Below, piece after piece: positions 8,693 to 17,976 of a DNA stretch of 43,882 nt; within the stretch, counting starts at the first letter, position 1, and each line of letters begins with the position of its first letter. Location of the stretch: the NCBI RefSeq assembly GCF_002929495.1, contig NZ_PJJJ01000018.1:1-43882 (forward strand), in the 5' to 3' direction. A model generated the notes under the pieces. That model searched no databases and had not been told where the DNA came from. It saw only the letters and a program-made list of their open reading frames with translations. This DNA is from Cryobacterium sp. Y82 (GTDB lineage: Bacteria > Actinomycetota > Actinomycetes > Actinomycetales > Microbacteriaceae). Position numbers and translations under genes: made by a program.

Positions 8693-9408
8693 CAGTAGTC
8701 CTCTCCTAGATAGGCATCCACGACCGCTACATCCTGGATAACGTCTGCCGGAACACCCAGTGCCAGCTGTTGGCCTTCGTGCATCACCAGAAGTCGCTCC
8801 GACAAAGCCAGCACGGCGGCCATGATGTGCTCCACGAACAACACTGTGACGCCGTCCTGGTGAATCTCGCGAAGCAGGTCGATGATTGGTGCCCGTTCCG
8901 TCGGCACCAGACCGGCCAGAACCTCGTCGAGCAAGAGCACGCGCGGTTCGAGGGCGAGCGCCCGGGCGAGTTCAAGGCGCTTGAGACCCGCGGTCGGCAA
9001 AGTACCCGACATCGCATCTTTATAGGTCCCGAGTCCGACGCGGTCGATCACGTCGGCGGCATGGTCGCGCGCTTTTGGAATGGACCGAATCTTGTTGTGC
9101 GAGGCGATCGCCACGTTTTCCAGCACCGTCATGCTTTCGAAAGGCCGCATCAATTGAAAGGTGCGCACGAGTCCGACCGAGGCCACTCGATCGGCCGACC
9201 AGCCGGTGATGTCCTGCCCATCAAACACGATCTTGCCTGAGGTCGGGCGCAATTGGCCGGCCAACACCGACAGCAGCGTGGTCTTGCCGGCACCATTGGG
9301 GCCAATGATGCCGAGATACTCACGATCGGCGATTTCGAGGTTCACATTGCCGAGGGCGACCAAGCCGCCGAACGACTTGGAGAGCCCGTCAAGAACGAGA
9401 AGACTCAT
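8692..9408 (-). CDS. livG: ABC importer ATPase LivG (system 1)
   Basis: The 238-residue ATPase carries Walker A GPNGAGKTTL, a segment FQLMRPFESMTVLENV typical of LivG, Walker B RVLLLDEVLAGL and VEHIMAAV at the switch region. The predicted D-loop and C-terminal VVDAYLGEDY match the family. The start overlaps the livM1 stop by 4 bp. It is the second ATPase of transporter 1. Confidence 0.92.
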   Translation of the reverse strand: MSLLVLDGLSKSFGGLVALGNVNLEIADREYLGIIGPNGAGKTTLLSVLAGQLRPTSGKIVFDGQDITGWSADRVASVGLVRTFQLMRPFESMTVLENVAIASHNKIRSIPKARDHAADVIDRVGLGTYKDAMSGTLPTAGLKRLELARALALEPRVLLLDEVLAGLVPTERAPIIDLLREIHQDGVTVLFVEHIMAAVLALSERLLVMHEGQQLALGVPADVIQDVAVVDAYLGEDY

Positions 9409-10451
9409 TTGCGCCTTCTTTCACGGATTGTGCCGTATATGCCCTTGGGGAGGAACACCACGATCAGGATGAGCAGGATGGCGTAGATGGCGATGTCGAG
9501 ACCGCTCGTACCGTACAGAAACTCCAAGAATGGCGGCGGGTCCCGCAGGAATCCGGCCACGACAGCGGAGAGCGGACCGATCACGGCGGCGCCGATAAGC
9601 GGTCCCCAGATCGTTCCGATGCCGCCGATGACAGCGGGGATGATCGCATCGGTCGAGACGTGCAGCCCAAACGCCTGATCTGGCCCAATGAAGAGGTAGT
9701 ACTGGGTGTAGAAGGCACCGGCGACGGCGGTCACCGCGCAGCTCAATGCCACCGGAATCAAGCGATACTTCATTACCTTGATACCGAGCGACTCCGCCGC
9801 CGTAGGGTCGTCGCGAATGGCTTGGGCAAACTGGCCCGGTCGCGAGTAAACGAACGAGATAGAGACGGCCACCGCGACGCCCAATAGAACGAGCGGAATC
9901 CAGTAGTAGTACAGACTGCCCTGGTCAAACTGCAGCATGGACCACGACTCCTCGGGCAGAAGCGGAATGTTGATGCCCTCGCTCTTGTTGAGAAACTCCA
10001 TGTTGAGCGTGACGAGCAAGAACATTTGAGCAAAGGCGAACGTCGCCAGCGCGAAGTACGAGCCGGCCAGCTTGTACTTCAAACACAAGTAAGCGATGAG
10101 AACGCCCACACCCGCCGAAAGACCAGCACCCACGATCATGCCGATCCAGGGAGAGACGCCGAAGGCGGTGAGCAGATAGGCGTTGGTGTACGCGCCCACT
10201 CCGAAGAATGCGGCGTGGCCGAAGCTGAACATGCCGCCGTACCCACTCATCAGGTTCCAGCCGACGGCCATGATGGCGAAGACTAGGGTGCGAATCGCCA
10301 CGGGAAGGGCAGATTCCGGCACGACGAGGGGCAAGAAAGCCATCACGACCAGCACGAGTGCCAGTACCGAAAAATGTAACCGAGCGCCGGTGGGAAGGCG
10401 TCGTTTCAGGTCGGCCAGACGCTCTGGCGCGGCAACTCCTAACGCAGTCAC
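9405..10451 (-). CDS. livM: ABC importer permease LivM (system 1)
   Basis: The 348-residue permease has about ten hydrophobic segments. It shows the LivM hallmark region FGHAAFFGVGAYTNAYL near residues 76-92 and the cytoplasmic coupling segment IRDDPTAAESLGI. It overlaps both neighbours by 4 bp (livH1 upstream, livG1 downstream). It forms the membrane pore together with LivH1. Confidence 0.92.
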   Translation of the reverse strand: MTALGVAAPERLADLKRRLPTGARLHFSVLALVLVVMAFLPLVVPESALPVAIRTLVFAIMAVGWNLMSGYGGMFSFGHAAFFGVGAYTNAYLLTAFGVSPWIGMIVGAGLSAGVGVLIAYLCLKYKLAGSYFALATFAFAQMFLLVTLNMEFLNKSEGINIPLLPEESWSMLQFDQGSLYYYWIPLVLLGVAVAVSISFVYSRPGQFAQAIRDDPTAAESLGIKVMKYRLIPVALSCAVTAVAGAFYTQYYLFIGPDQAFGLHVSTDAIIPAVIGGIGTIWGPLIGAAVIGPLSAVVAGFLRDPPPFLEFLYGTSGLDIAIYAILLILIVVFLPKGIYGTIRERRRK

Positions 10452-11455
10452 TTGTTAGCTCCAAACAGTCCTTGAGGTCGAAGAAATAGCACCAGCACGA
10501 ACATGCCGAACACCAACAGGAGCGGTCCGCTTCCCGGCAGGAACAACGAGCCGACCGTCTGCAGCAGCCCAATGAAAATGCCGCCCACGAGCGCGCCAGG
10601 CACGCTGCCCAACCCACCCAGGACCACGATCACGAAGGCCAGCGTGGTGAATTGGTCGCCCGCCGACGGCACGAGGCTGGTGAACGGGGCCAGCAGTCCC
10701 CCGGCAACACCAACGGATGCCGCGCCAAGACCGAAGGTCATCGCGTAGATACGCTTCACGTTTACCCCTACGAGCGACGCGCCCGTTCCGTTCGCCGCGA
10801 CGGCACGAATGGCGAGACCGAGTGGACTCTTGCGCAGAATCACGATGAGCCCGCCCGCGACGATTACCGCTCCGACGAAGGCGATGATGCGGGGAACATC
10901 GGCGATCGCACCGAGAATCTGTACGGAACCCGCGTAGGGAGAAGGCACGTTCAACGGGCGGCCGCCGAAGATCATCAGCAACGTGTTCGAGATCAAAAGA
11001 GACAGGCCAAGGGTAACGAGAAGCGGTCGTGAGTGACCGACATCCGTTATGAGCCTATTCATGAGGGTCGACTGCACGAGCCAGCCAAAGCCGAACATTA
11101 TGGGCGCGCTAAGGACCACGGCCAGATAGGGATTGATACCCGCGGACGACACCATGAAATAGACCAGGTACATGGCCATGGCCAGCATGGCGCCCTGGGC
11201 GAAGTTGACAATGCCCAACACCCCGAAAATGAGGGTGAGACCGAGTGAAACCAAAACGTAGACGCCACCGAGCAGCAGGCCCGTTACAACCGTTTGAGTG
11301 ACCAGATTGCTGTCCTTGCCGCCGAAAAGGTACACCGCAGCGATTCCGAGCACAGTGATGGCGAACAGGCCCAACACAATTCGTCCCCGCTCGGTCGTCA
11401 ACAAGTTCACACTCCTGGTCGGTGTTTCGACCGGTATGGAGACGTCTACGCTCAT
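10448..11455 (-). CDS. livH: ABC importer permease LivH (system 1)
   Basis: The 335-residue permease has a short cytoplasmic N-terminus, about eight or more membrane segments, the conserved VNFAQGAMLAMAMYL motif near residues 84-98 and the coupling region RAVAANGTGASLVGV. The C-terminal FVLVLFLRPQGLFG is typical of LivH. It starts five bases after the stop of the binding-protein gene. Confidence 0.92.
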   Translation of the reverse strand: MSVDVSIPVETPTRSVNLLTTERGRIVLGLFAITVLGIAAVYLFGGKDSNLVTQTVVTGLLLGGVYVLVSLGLTLIFGVLGIVNFAQGAMLAMAMYLVYFMVSSAGINPYLAVVLSAPIMFGFGWLVQSTLMNRLITDVGHSRPLLVTLGLSLLISNTLLMIFGGRPLNVPSPYAGSVQILGAIADVPRIIAFVGAVIVAGGLIVILRKSPLGLAIRAVAANGTGASLVGVNVKRIYAMTFGLGAASVGVAGGLLAPFTSLVPSAGDQFTTLAFVIVVLGGLGSVPGALVGGIFIGLLQTVGSLFLPGSGPLLLVFGMFVLVLFLRPQGLFGANK

Positions 11456-11460
11456 GGCGG

Positions 11461-12693
11461 CTACCGGCTGAACGCAGGAAGGATTGCTTCCTTCGTTGCG
11501 ATTTCGGTCGGGAAGACCTGCTCTACGGCACCGTCTTGAACCTGCATGACCACGACCGTGGCATTGATGTTCTGACCGTTCTCGTCGAACTCGATCGGCC
11601 CGTTGAATTCCAGCAGCGGGTCGGTCAGGCTCAGAGCCGAGATGGCATCGCGCAGCACCTCTGGATCAACTGAACCGCTCTCTTCGAGGGCTGCCGCGAT
11701 GACCTCTACGGCCTGGTACGACAGCATCGACGCCGTCTCCATTGACTCACCGTTGGCGGCTTCGAAGCGGGTGCGAATGTCAGCGACACGATCGCTCGTC
11801 GCGCTGTAGTGGTAGTTGGCACTCAGAATGTTGCTGGCCGCTTCGCCCGCCGCTGCCGGGAACGAGTTGTCGTCGTAGGCGCCGCTGGCGATGCCGAATA
11901 CCGCCTTGATGTCGGGCTTCAGCGCGTTCACTGCCTCGGCTATGAGCAGGTTGTCAGGAAAGTAGCCGGTGACCACGATGACGTCAGGGTCGCTGGCGAG
12001 GGCCTGGGTGACCTGCGTAGTCGCGTCCGAGAAGTTTGCGCCGGAGTAGGTGATCTCGTCGGCAACTGTAATTCCAGTAGCTTCAGCCTCGGTCTTGAAA
12101 GCCTCGAATACGCTGCCGCCAAAGGCTCCCTCGATGTGGATGTAGGCGACCGTGTCAATCTCCGTGCCGGTAGCCTCGCCCATCGCGATGAGCGAACGCG
12201 CACCGGAGGCTCCCATGCTCGTGGCATCCGGCTGGATGCGGAAGCTGTACGAGTACCCCTGCTCGAGAATCTTGTCGTCGACGGCAACGTCGATGACCAG
12301 CGGCACCTTGGCACGTTCCGCGACGGAGGCCACGTTTTGCGTAACGTCTGACTGGTAGGTACCAATCAGGGCCACCGCGCCCTCACTGATCAGCCGCTGC
12401 GCTTCGCTCTGGCCGATTTCGGCCTTACCCTGACTGTCACCCTCGTTGAGAACGAGGGTCGCGCCGCCAAGGCTTTCAATGCCGCCGGCCTCGTTGATGT
12501 CGGCGACAGCCATCTTGGCGCCCGCATTCATCAAGCCACCGACACCGGAGAGCGAGCCACTGAGCGGGTGGATGGAACCGATGGTTACGCTGTCCACGCT
12601 GTCCCCACCAGCTGCCACATTGCTGGTCCCGCTGCAACCTGACATGCCCAGTGCGACCGCTACGGCCACTACAACCAATGTGTGTTTTTTCAT
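11461..12693 (-). CDS. Extracellular solute-binding lipoprotein of Liv-type ABC importer (system 1)
   Basis: From the ATG at 12693 the product is about 410 residues. It starts MKKHTLVVVAVAVALGMSGC, a lipoprotein signal peptide with the lipid-modified Cys at residue 20. The mature part is a two-lobed periplasmic-binding fold of the peripla_BP_6 (LivK) family, with SIHPLSGSLSGVGG near its start and VALIGTYQSD. I prefer 12693 over the frame start 18 bases upstream because AAAGGAGC lies seven bases before it. It is the first gene of the transporter-catabolic operon. The promoter region carries three putative IclR-type operators (12717-12864). Confidence 0.9.
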   Translation of the reverse strand: MKKHTLVVVAVAVALGMSGCSGTSNVAAGGDSVDSVTIGSIHPLSGSLSGVGGLMNAGAKMAVADINEAGGIESLGGATLVLNEGDSQGKAEIGQSEAQRLISEGAVALIGTYQSDVTQNVASVAERAKVPLVIDVAVDDKILEQGYSYSFRIQPDATSMGASGARSLIAMGEATGTEIDTVAYIHIEGAFGGSVFEAFKTEAEATGITVADEITYSGANFSDATTQVTQALASDPDVIVVTGYFPDNLLIAEAVNALKPDIKAVFGIASGAYDDNSFPAAAGEAASNILSANYHYSATSDRVADIRTRFEAANGESMETASMLSYQAVEVIAAALEESGSVDPEVLRDAISALSLTDPLLEFNGPIEFDENGQNINATVVVMQVQDGAVEQVFPTEIATKEAILPAFSR

Positions 12694-12716
12694 GATGCTC
12701 CTTTGCTTCATAACCA

Positions 12717-12864
12717 GTTCCGCTTAGCGGACCGAGAATCGATTCGAGGAATCTCTCAATTCCTATTCTGTCGACTTACCGCCTTATTTACTTACAATTA
12801 TTTGAAATTTCTCCGAGACCCTTATTCCGCTGAGCGAACCAATGCTGGTTTCGCTCAGCGGAAA
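12717..12864 (-). promoter_or_regulatory. Promoter region of transporter operon 1 with three IclR-type palindromes
   Basis: Three related inverted repeats occur in the 183-bp gap before the binding-protein gene. They are TTCCGC-TTA-GCGGAC around 12718-12731, TTCCGC-TGA-GCGAA at 12825-12838 and TTTCGC-TCA-GCGGAAA at 12849-12864. The last two have centres about 25 bp apart. Palindromes of this length and form are typical operators of IclR-family regulators, and an IclR gene lies upstream in the module. No confident -35/-10 pair stood out. Confidence 0.6.
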
Positions 12865-12876
12865 GAAGCAGAGACT

Positions 12877-14340
12877 CTATTCGCCGGACCGGTTAAGGAA
12901 TCGCCCGCGTGGTGCGCCAACGATCTCACCGTCGGCGAACACTCCGGATCCGCGCAGGTAGGTATCGGTAACCTTGGCCGTGAGCTCGAAGCCCTCGAAC
13001 GGCGTATGGCCTTGGCTCGAGAGCGAGTCCTCGGCCCGAACGGTGTAGGTGGTTGTGTCGTCAACGAGGCAGAAGTCGGCATCGAAGCCAACAGCCACAT
13101 TGCCCTTGCCCGCCAGCCCAAAGCGCTCGGCCGGGTTCTTGGAGACCAGCTGCGCGATCGAGTTGTACGAAAGCCCGCGCTTGCGCCCCTCGCTGATGAG
13201 CCCAGCCAGGAGATACTCCGCGCCGCCGAAACCGGACTTGGCCAGAAAGACGTCGTCGCGCGGGTCACCGAACTTGGTCTCATCTTTGCAGCAGGCGTGA
13301 TCGGAGGTCACCCAGGAGAAGTGACCGGCCAGCAGGTGATCCCAGAGCGCGTCAACATCTTCGCGAGAACGTAGGGGCGGGTTCACCTTGCCGCCGAGGT
13401 TGGCCGTCGTGAAGTCGGCCAGCAAGTGTCCCACGGTCACTTCCCTGCGAAAGTTGATGTGTGGGAAGGTTGCCTGCATCATCATGGCCGCCTCGATCGC
13501 CTTGCGCGAGGTGAGGTGGAGCAGATTGATGTTGGGGAGCTCGGTCTCGTAGGCCAAATACGAGGCGATTGTAATAGCGAGACCCTCAGAGTGCGGCGGC
13601 CGGGACGCACTATACGCTTCGAGGCCGGTGAGGGTTCCCTCAGCCTCGACCAGCTTGGTATAGGCACGCATAATTTCGGCTGTCTCGCAGTGCAGGGAAA
13701 GTGAGATCTGGTCCTTGATCTTCGCGTACTTGGGATCGCGCCGAGCCTGTTCTATGCCACGCATCACGAATTCAAAGTGCGCAAAGTCATACGACTCGTC
13801 TTCGGGGATCATGAGGAACTTACCCTGATCGTTCGAGTTTCCGTGCAGACCGTGAATTCCGTAGAACATAAAGATCTTGAATGACGGAACGCCCATATCG
13901 ATCAGATCGGAGATCTCGTCGATATGTTCCTTGAGAATGGGGGCAACGTGGAAACCGTAGTCGATGAAGGCGCGTCCCTCAGCAGCGGCCAAAATCTGTG
14001 GAAAGATCTCCCGATAAGGGCCACTCTTGTTCATGTAATAGGCGCCGGTGCGAATGTAGGTAATGCCGCTCGTGACGCCGCCCTGCGCGCTCGCGCGGCT
14101 CTCAGAGTCGGTATCTTCGCTGAGCTCGTTGTAGATGCCCCAGTGCTGGTGCGCGTCGACGACTCCGGGGAAGAGATGCTTGCCCCCTGCATCGACGACC
14201 TTGGCGGCGAGGCTCGCGTCGAGGTCCTGCTCGATCGCCGCGAACTTGCCGTCCTTTACGGCAACATCGAGCCTCTCAGTGGAATCGCTGTCTGGCCGAA
14301 CGACTATGCAGTTTTTGATGATGAGGTCATAGGTAGACAT
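12877..14340 (-). CDS. Dihydropyrimidinase/hydantoinase/allantoinase-type amidohydrolase
   Basis: The 487-residue protein is a cyclic amidohydrolase with a complete binuclear metal site: H64 and H66 (DAHQHWG), K155 (SFKIFMF, the carboxylated lysine), H217 (SLHCET), H275 (LLHLTS) and D347 (TSDHAC). The length fits D-hydantoinase and dihydropyrimidinase. These enzymes open cyclic amides or imides such as hydantoins, dihydropyrimidines, allantoin and succinimide. It is the last gene of the CaiB-cyclase-MmgE operon, 10 bp after MmgE/PrpD. No carbamoylase gene is nearby, so the ring-opened product may be processed by the cyclase-family hydrolase, or the substrate may not give a carbamoyl acid. Confidence 0.85.
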   Translation of the reverse strand: MSTYDLIIKNCIVVRPDSDSTERLDVAVKDGKFAAIEQDLDASLAAKVVDAGGKHLFPGVVDAHQHWGIYNELSEDTDSESRASAQGGVTSGITYIRTGAYYMNKSGPYREIFPQILAAAEGRAFIDYGFHVAPILKEHIDEISDLIDMGVPSFKIFMFYGIHGLHGNSNDQGKFLMIPEDESYDFAHFEFVMRGIEQARRDPKYAKIKDQISLSLHCETAEIMRAYTKLVEAEGTLTGLEAYSASRPPHSEGLAITIASYLAYETELPNINLLHLTSRKAIEAAMMMQATFPHINFRREVTVGHLLADFTTANLGGKVNPPLRSREDVDALWDHLLAGHFSWVTSDHACCKDETKFGDPRDDVFLAKSGFGGAEYLLAGLISEGRKRGLSYNSIAQLVSKNPAERFGLAGKGNVAVGFDADFCLVDDTTTYTVRAEDSLSSQGHTPFEGFELTAKVTDTYLRGSGVFADGEIVGAPRGRFLNRSGE

Positions 14341-14350
14341 GGTTCTCTTT

Positions 14351-15820
14351 CTAATCGTCTAAACGAGAGTGAGTTGCATCGGCGAAAGCGGCCGACAGCA
14401 GGGGGTCGACCGCGATCAAGTCCGCGAAGAGGAGCTGAACGCTGGTCGTGTCCTGCAAAGTGCGACAGGTCCGTTCCAGAGAGTCCATCGCCCCCTCTGA
14501 CATCACGCGCCGGGCATTGTCGCGAAACTTGCGCGTGAGCTGATCGAAGCTCAGCGGATTGCCCGGTCCGCCGCGATTGACCAGAACTTCCTCAACGACT
14601 GTGCTGCCGTCATTGAGACGGGCCGTGACCACGGCCGGAAACTGGGAGGGGAAGATTGCGCTGCAGCGGTCATCCGCCACGACGTCGACCTTGTCCATCA
14701 GCGCGCGCCGATCGGCATCCCGGGCGAGTTCGTCTGTGTAGTCGTCGAGGCCCACCTCAAGTCCACCACCGCCGAGCAGTCCGGCGGCGATTGCATACGG
14801 GCCAGAGAACTGCGCCATATAGCCCGTCTCAGGGCGACGTTTGACCTCGATCGGTTGCCCGATCGTGCGCAAGGTCGGTAATGGCACCCCGAGCGTCACC
14901 GACGCTATGTCGGCAGGAACGATGCCCGCGCGACGTAACGCGGCGGCCGCGTCAACGGCCGCGTGGGTGAAGTGGTTCGCCGGGTAGGGCTTGAAGAATA
15001 TACCTTCAATCGACCACTCCGCGCCCAATCCGGCCGTGATCCCGGTGGCGTCGAACTCGCCATGCAGCCATGCCTCGAAGAAGCCGAACCGCCCCTCGAG
15101 TACTGTGGGCGGCCCGGTGAGCCCAACACGCACGAGTTCGACGGCGGTGACGGCCGAGTGAGCGGCCCAGCCACAGTGCATACGCTTGACGGTACCGCCG
15201 GTTCGGTTCGACTCGATGATTCCCGAGGCCATCGATGCCGCTACACCAAGCGCGTTGCAGACGTCGGCTTCGGTGCCCGCGAGAGCCGCGACCGCGGCGG
15301 CGGCACCCATCGCACCACAGATCGACGTCGCGTGTTGGCCGTGCTCAAAGAAGGTTGAGTTCTTCGTCTCAGTGTTGTATCCCGCCATGCCGATGCGCAC
15401 ACACACCTCCAGGCCAATAGCAATGGCTCGAATCGCGTCTTTACCGCTGGCGCCGGAGGCTTCAGCCGCAGCGAGAACGGCGGGGATGACACTCGCGCTG
15501 GGGTGCAGCACCGAGGGAAGATGGGTGTCGTCGTAGTCGAGCGAGTGCGCGAGCACCCCGTTCACGAAAGCTGCCTGCGCGGCGGGCAAGCGACCAGCCA
15601 CACCGACGGCGCTGGCCTGGGCGACACCGCCTTGAGATTCCACCCATTGACGCACCGCGCGACTCGTGTCGAGAGCAGATGCCGCGGCGCAGATTCCGAG
15701 GATGTCCAGCACCCGCGACTTGACGCTCTCCACGACGCCCTCGGGCAGATCGTCGAAGCGCGTCTGCACAGCGAAACGCGCGAGTGACTGCGCCAGGGTG
15801 ATATTCTGATCGGCGCTCAT
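14351..15820 (-). CDS. MmgE/PrpD family protein (second copy)
   Basis: The 489-residue protein has the usual MmgE/PrpD order: an N-terminal helical domain with FVNGVLAHSLDYDDTH, then HPSASVIPAVLAAAEA, FFEHGQHATSICGAMGAAAA, and a C-terminal lid domain with FKPYPANHFTHAAVDAA. Family members act on 2-methylcitrate, aconitate, iminodisuccinate and similar polycarboxylates. It overlaps the cyclase-family gene by 4 bp. Sequence divergence from 5644-7014 suggests two different steps rather than a recent duplication. Confidence 0.88.
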   Translation of the reverse strand: MSADQNITLAQSLARFAVQTRFDDLPEGVVESVKSRVLDILGICAAASALDTSRAVRQWVESQGGVAQASAVGVAGRLPAAQAAFVNGVLAHSLDYDDTHLPSVLHPSASVIPAVLAAAEASGASGKDAIRAIAIGLEVCVRIGMAGYNTETKNSTFFEHGQHATSICGAMGAAAAVAALAGTEADVCNALGVAASMASGIIESNRTGGTVKRMHCGWAAHSAVTAVELVRVGLTGPPTVLEGRFGFFEAWLHGEFDATGITAGLGAEWSIEGIFFKPYPANHFTHAAVDAAAALRRAGIVPADIASVTLGVPLPTLRTIGQPIEVKRRPETGYMAQFSGPYAIAAGLLGGGGLEVGLDDYTDELARDADRRALMDKVDVVADDRCSAIFPSQFPAVVTARLNDGSTVVEEVLVNRGGPGNPLSFDQLTRKFRDNARRVMSEGAMDSLERTCRTLQDTTSVQLLFADLIAVDPLLSAAFADATHSRLDD

Positions 15821-16629
15821 GCGGCCACCACGGCCAGGGGGCGCACGGGCGAACCCGTTGCCCCGAAGATATTGAGAGGAACGAGCACCAGGGTGAACTC
15901 GTAGATCTTACGCGCGGAGAGTTCTTCGAGGTCGAGCGCCTCGACTATGTAGATACCGTTTTCAACGAGAAAAATGCGGTGCGCCGGCAGGTGGGCGTGG
16001 CCACCGCCGGGGGCGAGCCGCTCGAAGGCGATGGTGTCGGCGCCGACGGTATGAATTCCCTGAGCGGCCAACCAGGTGGCACCTTCCTCGCTGATGCCAG
16101 GAACGCCAGAGGTGCCACCAAGATAAGGGGCTCCCTCGGCAAACTTTTTGCCCCAGCCAGAACGAATGAGTACAACGTCTCCGGCGCGGATGACCGTTCC
16201 CTGACTCTGCAACGATTGCTGAAGGTCGTCGACGGTGATTTCTCGGCCGCCCTCCAGATCGGAGACTCCCAGCCAGGTCGGCGGATCGATCAGGATGCCC
16301 CGTCGGATCATGGGTTCGATCGTGTGCACCCCGTGTTCAACATACTTTCCGCCCAAGCAGGACGCCGAGGCGTCTACCCCTCCGAATAGTTTGCCATCCT
16401 GGCTCACGTGCGCGAGGGCATCGATGTGCGTGCCGACGTGCGTGCCGGTGGTGATCATGTCGTTGGCAGCGCTTCCCCCGTCGCTGCGCATCACGTCGCC
16501 GTGGCGGCGCGGCATGGTGTGCCAGAACTGCGGGTGGTTCGGCGATTGCGGCATTCCCACCTTGAGCTGCCGCCCCAGGTCGATGACCTGGACCCCGCTT
16601 ACAACGGCATCCAACAGAAGGTCACTCAT
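15817..16629 (-). CDS. Cyclase-family metal hydrolase (kynurenine formamidase-like)
   Basis: The 270-residue protein has the metal-binding signature H-x-G-T-H-x-D-x-x-x-H at H64, H68, D70 and H74 (TGTHVGTHIDALAH), which defines the Cyclase family that includes kynurenine formamidase and isatin hydrolase. Further conserved histidines occur around GGHAHLPAHRIFL. These manganese or zinc enzymes hydrolyse amides of small aromatic or heterocyclic acids. It is coupled by ATGA on both sides (CoA-transferase upstream, MmgE/PrpD downstream). It likely opens or deformylates a pathway intermediate. Confidence 0.85.
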   Translation of the reverse strand: MSDLLLDAVVSGVQVIDLGRQLKVGMPQSPNHPQFWHTMPRRHGDVMRSDGGSAANDMITTGTHVGTHIDALAHVSQDGKLFGGVDASASCLGGKYVEHGVHTIEPMIRRGILIDPPTWLGVSDLEGGREITVDDLQQSLQSQGTVIRAGDVVLIRSGWGKKFAEGAPYLGGTSGVPGISEEGATWLAAQGIHTVGADTIAFERLAPGGGHAHLPAHRIFLVENGIYIVEALDLEELSARKIYEFTLVLVPLNIFGATGSPVRPLAVVAA

Positions 16630-17822
16630 CGAACGGACTCGCTTTCTTTCAGGGCTGTGATGGCAGAACTGTCATACCCAAGCTCGCTCAGGATGCCGTC
16701 GGTGTCTTGGCCGAGATCGCGTCCCGTGAACCGGATACTTCCCGGCGTTTTGCTCATACGCCACATGACGTTGTGCTGCAGCAAGGGGCCCAGGTCGTCA
16801 TCGGGGATCTCGACGAGCATCTCTGTGGCTTGGATGTGCGGATCTTCGACAATGTCGCGGGCGTCGTATACCGGGGCTACGGCTGCACCAGCTTCGGCGA
16901 AAATGGCGAGCACCTCGGCTCGCTCGTGCTGCCCCACCCAATCGCTCACGTAACCGTCGAGCAGGTCGACGTGCTGGACCCTCCCGCTGCCGGTAGCAAA
17001 CCACGGTTGAGTGATGACTTCGGCGTGACCGACGACCTCAAGGACCTTCTCGGCAATGCGTTGGGCGCTCGTCGAGATAGCGACCCAGCGATCATCTTTG
17101 GTGAGGTAGGTGTTGCGCGGCGCGTTGTTGGTGGAGCGATTGCCATTGCGCTGCCCGATCAGGCCGAGTTGCTGGTAGACCATAGGACCTGGACCAACGG
17201 CTGTCATGATCGGCTCCAGAATGCTGATGTCGATCACCTGGCCTTCTCCGGTGGCGTCACGGTGACGAAGAGCCATGAGCACGGCCGATGAAGCGGCAAT
17301 GCCGGCAATGCTGTCAGCGAGGCCGAATGCTGGCAGCGTGGGAGGGCCATCCGCTTCGCCGGTGAGGTGGGCGAACCCACTCATCGCTTCGGCAAGGGTG
17401 CCGAACCCCGCGCGGGAGGCATACGGGCCGGTCTGTCCAAAACCGGTGAGGCGCAGAACGACCAGTCCGGGGTTCAGCTCGAGAAGCAGTTCGGGGCCTA
17501 TGCCCCAGCGCTCGAGGGTGCCCGGCCGAAAATTCTCGACCAAGACATCGGCGGTCTGGATCAGCTTGCGAAAGATATCGGCGCCGTCAACGGTACTCAG
17601 GCTTAGTCCCAAAGTGCGCTTGTTGCGGCTGATCTCCTTCCACCACAGCGGTACACCGTTCTTGCTCTCGCCATGCCCACGCATGCTATCGCCCTGCTTC
17701 GGGTGCTCGATCTTGATCACGTCGGCACCGAAATCGCCCAGAATCTGGCAGCACAAGGGGCCCGCGAGAATGGTGGAGGCATCAAGAACCCGAAGCCCGG
17801 CTAGGGGAAGATTTGGCATCAT
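16626..17822 (-). CDS. CaiB/BaiF family (class III) CoA-transferase
   Basis: The 398-residue protein begins with LAGLRVLDASTILAGPLCCQ and has DFGADVIKIEHP, SRNKRTLGLSL and VENFRPGTLERWG, all standard for class III CoA-transferases. The catalytic aspartate is D170 in GLADSIAG. It transfers CoA from a donor such as succinyl-CoA to a carboxylic acid. With the citrate-lyase-beta-type lyase upstream it resembles the activation and cleavage pair of itaconate, citramalate and mesaconate breakdown, which is why a C5 dicarboxylate or analogue is a reasonable guess. It is the first gene of a four-gene coupled operon. Confidence 0.9.
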   Translation of the reverse strand: MMPNLPLAGLRVLDASTILAGPLCCQILGDFGADVIKIEHPKQGDSMRGHGESKNGVPLWWKEISRNKRTLGLSLSTVDGADIFRKLIQTADVLVENFRPGTLERWGIGPELLLELNPGLVVLRLTGFGQTGPYASRAGFGTLAEAMSGFAHLTGEADGPPTLPAFGLADSIAGIAASSAVLMALRHRDATGEGQVIDISILEPIMTAVGPGPMVYQQLGLIGQRNGNRSTNNAPRNTYLTKDDRWVAISTSAQRIAEKVLEVVGHAEVITQPWFATGSGRVQHVDLLDGYVSDWVGQHERAEVLAIFAEAGAAVAPVYDARDIVEDPHIQATEMLVEIPDDDLGPLLQHNVMWRMSKTPGSIRFTGRDLGQDTDGILSELGYDSSAITALKESESVR

Positions 17823-17834
17823 TGCATTTGCTCG

Positions 17835-17850
17835 TTCCGCTCAAAGAAAC
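17835..17850 (-). promoter_or_regulatory. Weak IclR-type operator upstream of the CoA-transferase operon
   Basis: TTCCGCTCAAAGAAAC has one good half-site (TTCCGCTCA) like the sites at 12825-12864, and a degenerate second half. It lies 13-28 bases before the CaiB start, in the 154-bp gap between that gene and the lyase gene. Position and similarity suggest control by the same regulator. Confidence 0.35.
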
Positions 17851-17976
17851 AGGTTCGAGTATGAGCCTAACGAGATTTTGTAGAAATGACCATGTAAATT
17901 GCCGATTTATCGCGCATCGTGTCGAAAAATAGGAGATCGAACCGCAATTCCGGTCTACTGGTCGAAGCGACGCGGA

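Noticed and set aside
8692..12693. Possible true branched-chain amino acid transporter unrelated to the enzymes
   Set aside because: The transporter genes are coupled to the muconolactone-isomerase-like gene and the rest of the operon, so housekeeping amino acid uptake is less likely, though not excluded.
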